58,325 bases of DNA. Source: Planctomycetota bacterium (lineage in GTDB: Bacteria; Planctomycetota; UBA1135; UBA2386). The translations under genes were made by a program, and so were the position numbers. The stretch is from the NCBI GenBank assembly GCA_025459175.1, contig JALORC010000027.1, forward strand, positions 1 through 58,325. The letters run 5' to 3'. Positions within the stretch are counted from its first letter, which is position 1; each line of letters begins with the position of its first letter. The notes below the pieces were generated by a model. That model saw only the letters and a program-made list of their open reading frames with translations. It made no database searches and was not told the DNA's origin. Shown piece after piece: positions 53,044-58,325 of this stretch.

Positions 53044-56000
53044 ATGCGCATACTGCAGCAGGGGTTGCTGCTCCCTCTCACCCTCGCGGCCACCGTGGCC
53101 GCCCAGAACGAGGTCGGCGCCGCGCGCGCCGAGGTGTTGGAGCACCTGCAGCGCTGCGTGCAGGACGCAGCCATCGCCGCCGCCGCGAAGGACCAACTGG
53201 TGGCGCGCCTCGTCGACCCGGACCTCGGCAAGCGCCTGCTGGCGCTGTGCGCCGTGCAGGCGCATGCCGCCGTGTTCGCCGATGCGCGGCAACGCCTGCA
53301 CAGCCTGCTACCGCAAGCTCCCGACGACTGCGTGCTGCGCGCGCTCGCGGCGTTGCCGCACGAGCCAGCGCTGACCCTCGCGGAGGCCATCGCCCTGGTG
53401 CAGAGCAGCCGGCACGAGGACGTGCCGCGCGGCCTCGAGGCGCTCGCGAACCATGGCCCCGAACTGCTGCCGCACCTGCAGCTGCTGGTCCGCTTCGGGT
53501 GGCAGCGGAACTCGACGACGAGTGCTGCTGCGCTGCGGGCGTTGCGCGCCGCATTTGCAGCGCACCCCGCGGAGGTGCTGGCCATGCTGCGCCAGGAACT
53601 GCGCAGCGAGCGGACCTACCAGTACTCCGACGTGGCAGTGCTGATGCTGCAGCTCGGCGTGCCGGTGGCGGAGTTCGGCGATGCCCTGGTGTACCTGCTG
53701 GAGGCGCGCGGCGACGCCGCGGTCACCCGGCTGCTGGCCGCCGATCCGACGGTGCCGGGCCGGCTCGCGGATCTGTGTGCCCATGCCGAAGGACCGATCG
53801 CGCAGGCGGCACTGCGGCAGCTGGGACAGTTCGGGCCGCAACTCGCCGAGCTGTGGCCGAAACTCGCTCCCTGCCTGCGATCGGGGCTGCTGGCCGCGGA
53901 CGTCGGCCGCATCGCCCGGCAGATCCGGCGCCAGCGTCCCGAGGCGATCCCGGCCGTGCTGGCGGCGGTGCCGACCGCGACGCCTGCCGTGCTGGCCGGG
54001 CTGGCGCAGGAACTCGCGCGCTGCCAGGAACTCGCGCCCACCATCGTGCCCGTGCTGCTCACCCGCCTGCCGGCGCCGGATGCCTACAGCTGCCAGCATC
54101 TGCTCGACGCGATCTTCCAGCTGCGCGGGCACGACGAACTGCGCGCGCTGTTGCCGCAACTGCTCGCGCATGCAGAACCGGACGCGCGAGCGCGCGCGTG
54201 CTCGTTCGCGGCAGCCTTGGCCGGCGACGACGCGACGATTCGAGCGCGACTGCAGGCACTGGCGCACGACGAGCACGCGACGGTGCGCGAAGCCGCGACT
54301 TGGGCCGAGCAACTGCTGGCCAGCAAGGTCGATGACCGGGCGACGCTCGATCGACTGCGCGACCGCGACCCGCATCGTGCGCTCGCCGCCTGGTGGTTCG
54401 TGCACACGCACGGCGAACGATGGACCGCGACCGGCATCGCCGGCGCCGGCCAGGTGACGCAGCAGATCCGCTTCGCCCCGTTCGTGCTGTCGGAGCTGCT
54501 GGCGGACTTCGTGGCGGGCCACGTCGACCGCGCCCGCTGTGAACAACTGCTGGCCCAGAATCCGCTGGCGCGCGACCCGGACTGTGCCGCCGCGTGGCTG
54601 CTGCGATCGGACACCGCCGCCGTGCACGCCGCCGCCACGAACCCGCTGCGCAACCTGCCGCCGCAGGTCCAGCAACGACTCTCGCGCGAGCAGATCCTCG
54701 CCAAGGTCCAGGCCCAGCAGGCCGAAGCCACGCGCGCAGCCCTGCGACAGCTCGGCGATCCGTCGGCCGCCGTGCGATCGGCCGCCTGCGCGACGCTGCG
54801 TTCCCGCGACCCCACCGAATGGCGCGCGGACGCGCAACGGCTGCGCCGCCAGGGTTCGGCGGCCGAACGCCGCTGCGCTGCGGCACTGCTCGAACCGATG
54901 ACGCCCGCGACGGCGCGGCAAGCGCTGCAGGCGCCGGAGCCGTTCCTCGTGGCCCTCGCGCTGAACACGCTGCTCGACGCCGAGGCGACCGATCCCGCCG
55001 CCGGCGCACTGCTGCAGCAGACGCTGCGCGATGGGCCGGACCGGCGCGCGGTGCTCGAGGAACTGTATCGCGCCGGTCTCGCCGCCGACCTGCTGCGCCA
55101 TGTCGCCACGCACGCCGCGGATCCGCTGCCCGTGGTGCAGCTTGCCTACGAACTGCCGGGACTGCGCGAAACCGCGCTCGGCGTGTTGCCGTTGCTCGGC
55201 GAAGCGGCGCGCCCGTTCCTGCCGGACGTGCTGCGTGGCCTGCGCACGAATGCCGCCGCCAGCGCGGCCTGCACGCTGATGACGATGGGGTTCACGCCTC
55301 GCGATCCCGAGTGGCCCGGGCTGCGCGATGCCGTGGAAGGCGCGTGGCGCTCGGCGTCGTTCTTGGACCGGCAAGCACTGCTGCCAGCGATCTTCGTGCT
55401 CGGCGACGACGCCGCCTTCGCCACCGCGGACCTGCCGCGCCACCTGAGCCAGCAGTTGCGCAACCGCGCCGCGTCGGGACTGTCGCCGGCATGGCAGGGT
55501 TGGATCGAACTCGCCCTGCGCAGCGACGTGCCGACGCAGCGCCACGTGGTGATGCTGCTGTGTGCGAGCGCGTCGCTCGACGCCTTGCGGCCGCTGCAGC
55601 GCAGCGAGCACCGCGCCGTCGTCGACCTGATGTGGGTCGCCGCGGAACGCTCCACCGCGTTGCGCGAGGCCCTGCGGCGCACGATCGAATCGTCGAGCCC
55701 GCAGCAGCGGCGGGAATGGTGTGCGCGGCTGCTCGACGGCGCCGCGTCCGAGGGGCCACTGCCGGGCACGCAGTCGCTGCTGGCGGCGCAGCCTGACCTC
55801 GTGCTGGAGCTGATGGCGGCCCCCGACCGCGCCAACACGCGGTCGATGGACCTGGCCCGGACGCTGGCCCGCGCCGTGCCGAAGGTCTTCCTGCAACTGC
55901 TCGCCCGTTCCCCGCACGATCCGTTGCTGCGCCGCGCGATCGCCGACCTGCAACCTGCCGACGCGGTCGCCGCGGAGACCGTTCGCTTGCTGCAGAGCAG

Positions 56001-56736
56001 CGACAGCGCAGCGCGCCCCGTGCTCGCCCAGGTCCTGGTCGCGCAGGGCGAACACGCGCTGCGGTGGCTGCCGGACCTGCTCGATGGCGACGCGGCACTG
56101 GCCGACCATGTGCTGGCGGCGCTGGGGGCAGCCGGCTCGCGTGCTCACCACGCCTTGCCCCTGCTGCGGACCCGCATGACTCGCGAGGATCCGCGCTGGT
56201 TCGACACCATCAGTCGCATCGGCCCGGCCGGACTCACCCTGGTGGTCGAGGCGCTCGGCGGTACCGACGCGCTGCCGATCGTCGAGGCGGTGGCCATGCA
56301 CGGCGACGCCAAGACGCGCTGCGCGGCACTGCGGCGACTCTGCGAACTGGCGCCCGAACGCGGGCGCGCAGCGGCACACGGCAACCTGGGAGCACCCGAC
56401 GCGGAGGTGCGGCGTTGGGCGAGCCTGCTGGCGCTCGGCCCCGACAGCCCGGTCGACGCCGCCGTGTTGCTGCCGTTGCTGCGCGACGAGGAGCCACTGC
56501 TGCGCCGACGCGCGCTTGCCGCAATGGCGAGCGTGGCGACGTGGACGCCAGAACTCGGCTGTGCCGCCACCGACCTGCTCGCCGATCCGCAGGCCGAAGT
56601 GCGCGCCCTCGCGGTGCGCGCCTTCGCGGCGCATGGTGAGGAAATCGCCGCGAGCCGGATCGCGCTGCAGGAAGCGTTGGCGAACGCCGGAGAAGGCGCC
56701 TTGGCGGACGAACTGCGGCGCCTGCTCGCGCGCTGA
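53044..56736 (+). CDS. Very large secreted HEAT-repeat-like protein
   Basis: The protein has 1,230 residues from the ATG at 53044, which begins MRILQQGLLLPLTLAATVAAQ (signal peptide). The frame is open another 800 codons upstream, but that part is antisense of the partner gene. Almost the whole length is helical repeats of ~35-45 residues with HEAT/armadillo character: LRALAALPHEPALTLAEAIA, LRQLGDPSAAVRSAACATLR, LLRDEEPLLRRRALAAMASV, LLADPQAEVRALAVRAFAAH. No catalytic domain or membrane helix was found. It is probably an export-side scaffold acting with the divergent HEAT protein. The very Ala/Leu/Arg-rich composition follows the GC content. Confidence 0.8.
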   Translation: MRILQQGLLLPLTLAATVAAQNEVGAARAEVLEHLQRCVQDAAIAAAAKDQLVARLVDPDLGKRLLALCAVQAHAAVFADARQRLHSLLPQAPDDCVLRALAALPHEPALTLAEAIALVQSSRHEDVPRGLEALANHGPELLPHLQLLVRFGWQRNSTTSAAALRALRAAFAAHPAEVLAMLRQELRSERTYQYSDVAVLMLQLGVPVAEFGDALVYLLEARGDAAVTRLLAADPTVPGRLADLCAHAEGPIAQAALRQLGQFGPQLAELWPKLAPCLRSGLLAADVGRIARQIRRQRPEAIPAVLAAVPTATPAVLAGLAQELARCQELAPTIVPVLLTRLPAPDAYSCQHLLDAIFQLRGHDELRALLPQLLAHAEPDARARACSFAAALAGDDATIRARLQALAHDEHATVREAATWAEQLLASKVDDRATLDRLRDRDPHRALAAWWFVHTHGERWTATGIAGAGQVTQQIRFAPFVLSELLADFVAGHVDRARCEQLLAQNPLARDPDCAAAWLLRSDTAAVHAAATNPLRNLPPQVQQRLSREQILAKVQAQQAEATRAALRQLGDPSAAVRSAACATLRSRDPTEWRADAQRLRRQGSAAERRCAAALLEPMTPATARQALQAPEPFLVALALNTLLDAEATDPAAGALLQQTLRDGPDRRAVLEELYRAGLAADLLRHVATHAADPLPVVQLAYELPGLRETALGVLPLLGEAARPFLPDVLRGLRTNAAASAACTLMTMGFTPRDPEWPGLRDAVEGAWRSASFLDRQALLPAIFVLGDDAAFATADLPRHLSQQLRNRAASGLSPAWQGWIELALRSDVPTQRHVVMLLCASASLDALRPLQRSEHRAVVDLMWVAAERSTALREALRRTIESSSPQQRREWCARLLDGAASEGPLPGTQSLLAAQPDLVLELMAAPDRANTRSMDLARTLARAVPKVFLQLLARSPHDPLLRRAIADLQPADAVAAETVRLLQSSDSAARPVLAQVLVAQGEHALRWLPDLLDGDAALADHVLAALGAAGSRAHHALPLLRTRMTREDPRWFDTISRIGPAGLTLVVEALGGTDALPIVEAVAMHGDAKTRCAALRRLCELAPERGRAAAHGNLGAPDAEVRRWASLLALGPDSPVDAAVLLPLLRDEEPLLRRRALAAMASVATWTPELGCAATDLLADPQAEVRALAVRAFAAHGEEIAASRIALQEALANAGEGALADELRRLLAR

Positions 56737-56768
56737 CGCACGGAGCGGCGCCGGCTCCCTGCCGACCA

Positions 56769-56960
56769 CGCGGTCTTCACCGCGATCTTGGTCGGCCGCG
56801 ACTCGAGCACCTTCGGCACCGTGATCGCCAGCACGCCCTGCTCGTAGACGACCGCGATGCCGCGTCGGTCTCGCTGCCATCCGCGCCGTACCGCCCGACG
56901 GGCAGCACCCGCGACCCTTGCGCCGGAGCCCGGAATGCGAGGCCAGGCCTCTCCCCGCAC
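56769..56960 (-). pseudogene. Remnant of an Hsp20 (alpha-crystallin-type) heat-shock protein
   Basis: On the minus strand, 56864-56769 encodes RGIAVVYEQGVLAITVPK plus VLESRPTKIAVKTA, which matches the end of Hsp20 proteins (YxxGVLxxxxPK, then an IxV near the C-terminus). The preceding ~30 codons are in another frame (VLPVGRYGADGSETDA), which indicates a frameshift, and most of the alpha-crystallin domain is missing. No stop follows in frame before the antisense of the HEAT gene. It is therefore a broken copy, not a functional chaperone. Confidence 0.45.
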
Positions 56961-57013
56961 ACATTCACGACCTCGCTCTGTATGCTGTTCGGGAAGTTCT
57001 CACGACGACGTCG

Positions 57014-57568
57014 ATGCACCGCACACGAACAGCAGAAGCCGCGATGGCGATCCTCCAAGCCACCCCTACGGGGCAGCTCGGAATCACCGTCATGAACAAA
57101 GCACTGTTCTACGCAGACCTGTGCGCCCTTCGGGATCTGGGCGAGACCATCACGCGGTCCGGCTACATCGCGCTTCCTCAGGGCCCGGTCCTGAACCACT
57201 ACGAGCGGTCGCTCGTCAAGAAGCTCGAGACGCTTGGGCTGGCAGAGCAGACTCGGGATGGATGGGAGAAGCCGCTGGTCTCGCGCATGCGCGTCGATCG
57301 CTTCGAACTACTCAGCGACGAGGAAGTCGGCGTTGCTCAACTTGTCTCCCGCAAGATCCACGGCAAGTCGGCCGCGTGGGTCTCCGACTACTCGCACGAG
57401 AACGATGCCTGGATCAGCGCCTTCCGAACTGGAACGGGCACGCCGATCGACATGATCGTCGCGCTTCAGCAGATCATCGACGATGACCCCTGGCTCGCCG
57501 CATCGGACGATGCCCAGACGATTCGTTCGTTCCAGCGGGCCGCAGTGGACGATGGCGTGCCGTTCTGA
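57014..57568 (+). CDS. Panacea (DUF4065, SocA-like) antitoxin-type protein
   Basis: The protein has 184 residues from the ATG at 57014; an ATG at 57044 is an alternative. The Panacea pattern is visible: MAILQATPTGQLGITVMNKA, then LFYADLCALRDLGETITRSG, YIALPQGPVLNHYERSLVKK, and later KIHGKSAAWVSDYSHENDAW with IIDDDP. Such proteins act as antitoxins in type II toxin-antitoxin systems or as adaptors for proteolysis, and they pair with many different toxins. Composition is visibly less GC-rich than neighbouring genes. The downstream frame resembles a toxin broken by frameshifts. So the antitoxin outlived its partner, or it was acquired alone as an anti-addiction element. Confidence 0.78.
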   Translation: MHRTRTAEAAMAILQATPTGQLGITVMNKALFYADLCALRDLGETITRSGYIALPQGPVLNHYERSLVKKLETLGLAEQTRDGWEKPLVSRMRVDRFELLSDEEVGVAQLVSRKIHGKSAAWVSDYSHENDAWISAFRTGTGTPIDMIVALQQIIDDDPWLAASDDAQTIRSFQRAAVDDGVPF

Positions 57569-57576
57569 GGTAAACG

Positions 57577-57945
57577 CTGCCGACCGAGATCAAGTGGGTC
57601 GTATGCGAGGATGCGCAGGCTGCTGCCGCCGACCTCAAGGCCACCCTGGGCAATGACCGCTACGAGTCCGTGAAGGACGGCCTGAAGCAGTTCTATGCGG
57701 CTACTTCTCCGCCGTCACCGCTTGTGATGGCAAACAAGGCGCGAGTAGCAGCCCCATCAGGAGCGGCATTCCGGAGGCCAAGGGCTGAAGGTCCGATTCG
57801 GCTACCCTGGGCGTGGAAAGAGCGGCGGGCTTCGCCTCGCGGTCCTCGCTACTGCGAACAACGGCTGGTCAAGATCACCGGCGCATGGATCCGGCGGGAG
57901 GATCCAGACGACGACCAGTTCGCGGAATCGTTCAGCGCCGGTTGA
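57577..57945 (+). pseudogene. Frameshifted toxin-like gene next to the Panacea antitoxin
   Basis: Begins 9 nt after the antitoxin stop. One frame gives the N-terminal part (EIKWVVCEDAQAAAADLKAT then LGNDRYESVKDGLKQF) and the C-terminal part (YCEQRLVKITGAWIRREDPD, stop at 57943-57945). A second frame at 57785-57848 gives KVRFGYPGRGKSGGLRLAVL, which resembles the core of RelE/HigB-like toxins (GRGKSGGxR). At least two frameshifts separate these pieces, and there is no clear start codon (CTG at 57577). If the shifts are real, no active toxin is made. A sequencing error could also be responsible and would restore a ~120-residue toxin. Confidence 0.45.
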
Positions 57946-57948
57946 TCT

Positions 57949-58147
57949 CCGGGCATGGACCTGGCTCTTGCGTCGAGCCAACGCTCCACAATGCGCCCGC
58001 GAGGCCAGAACCTGTCGCAACTGGCACAGATCGCCTCGATGTCCTCGCCTGCGCTTCGTCGCACGAAGGCTCAGTGGCACGCAGACTCATCGCGGTGGCA
58101 GCCAGCTGCAGAATCTCGCGAACCAGCGAGGATGGATCAGCCAGCAC
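57949..58147 (-). pseudogene. Frameshifted small gene of unknown type
   Basis: On the minus strand two frames join to give a protein-like reading: MLADPSSLVREILQLAATAM with ...SCDEAQ in one frame, then GEDIEAICASCDRFWPRGRI with VERWLDARARSMPGDQ in the other. The junction is near 58035. No family was recognised. It may be a remnant. The remainder of 57946-58222 contains nothing else I can support. Confidence 0.25.
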
Positions 58148-58222
58148 ACCGCAGCGAAGACCACCGCGGGCCCAACCGCCATCCGAGCCGTGGCGGCGAA
58201 CGTCGCCCCCGCAGCCCGCCCC

Positions 58223-58325
58223 TCACCCCCGCAACAGCGCCGCCCGGATCCCCGCCTGCAGCTCCCGCGCCAGCACCCCCACATTCGGCTCCTGCAGCGC
58301 ACTCGAGTGCCCACCCGGCACATCG
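58223..58325 (-). CDS. C-terminal end of a thioesterase-like domain (partial, runs off the right edge)
   Basis: Only the last 34 codons are visible, read leftward from the edge to a TGA at 58225-58223. The sequence VPGGHSSALQEPNVGVLARE followed by LQAGIRAALLRG matches the final part of NRPS/PKS-type thioesterase domains, where a V-x-G-x-H carries the catalytic His and is followed by LxxPxVxxLAxxL. The complete gene must lie to the right of the window and is probably a large biosynthetic synthase or a stand-alone type II thioesterase. Confidence is limited by length. Confidence 0.5.
   Translation of the reverse strand, partial: DVPGGHSSALQEPNVGVLARELQAGIRAALLRG

Noticed and set aside
1..58325. 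tRNA, rRNA, riboswitch and CRISPR scan by eye
   Set aside because: No cloverleaf-like T-loop with matching stems, no rRNA-like stretch, and no direct repeats with regular spacers were noticed; a covariance-model search would be needed to exclude small RNAs.

Overview
The window is about 58 kb of very GC-rich DNA (roughly 70 percent) carrying 31 confident or probable protein genes on both strands, plus several gene remnants. No rRNA, tRNA, insertion sequence or CRISPR array was seen. The gene content points to a Planctomycetota chromosome, probably an uncultured or environmental lineage. The evidence is many secreted beta-rich proteins ending in a similar C-terminal domain, Ser/Thr kinases fused to TPR or sensor domains, an ECF sigma factor next to a kinase, an ECF sigma factor fused to a transmembrane segment and carboxypeptidase-regulatory-like repeats, long HEAT-repeat proteins, and very few Shine-Dalgarno sites. 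This assignment is inference from family content, not from a marker gene.

Layout. 1-6082: 3' part of a giant alpha-2-macroglobulin-like protein. 6226-8981: two secreted proteins, LamG-like and beta-propeller-like. 9056-13616: a PQQ-type sugar dehydrogenase/cytochrome c fusion, divergent from an OFA-type MFS transporter, then a class I methyltransferase. 14067-20568: a lipoprotein on the minus strand, then a plus-strand run of a helical protein, a small lipoprotein and a Ser/Thr kinase with an extracytoplasmic Cache-like sensor. 20669-27099: secreted proteins and a membrane-embedded spermidine synthase-like protein. 27487-29679: flagellin and a kelch-type secreted protein, convergent around a long perfect inverted repeat. 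29774-33083: ECF sigma factor plus kinase/TPR protein with 1 nt between them. 33131-35691: two divergent secreted esterase-type enzymes (alpha/beta hydrolase and SGNH hydrolase), the second with clearly lower GC. 35845-40220: a Dabb protein, a secreted serpin and a DEAH-box helicase. 40272-50580: more secreted proteins, small membrane proteins and the sigma-TM-repeat fusion. 50662-56736: two large secreted HEAT-repeat proteins transcribed divergently from a 21-nt gap. 56737-58325: a decay zone with a broken Hsp20 tail, an intact Panacea-type antitoxin followed by a frameshifted toxin-like gene, and, at the right edge, the last 34 codons of a thioesterase-like domain, which suggests an NRPS/PKS-type gene outside the window.

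How the genes may work together. The dominant theme is the cell envelope. At least nine exported proteins with unrelated N-terminal modules (LamG, propeller, kelch, beta-helix, alpha/beta hydrolase, SGNH) end in a similar 100-150-residue beta-rich domain that may serve anchoring, sorting or assembly. Around them are signalling proteins that couple the outside to the cytoplasm (Cache-kinase, kinase-TPR with its sigma factor, sigma-TM-CarboxypepD fusion). Several starts lie 6-9 nt downstream of a -10-like hexamer and lack a Shine-Dalgarno sequence, so leaderless transcription may be common here.
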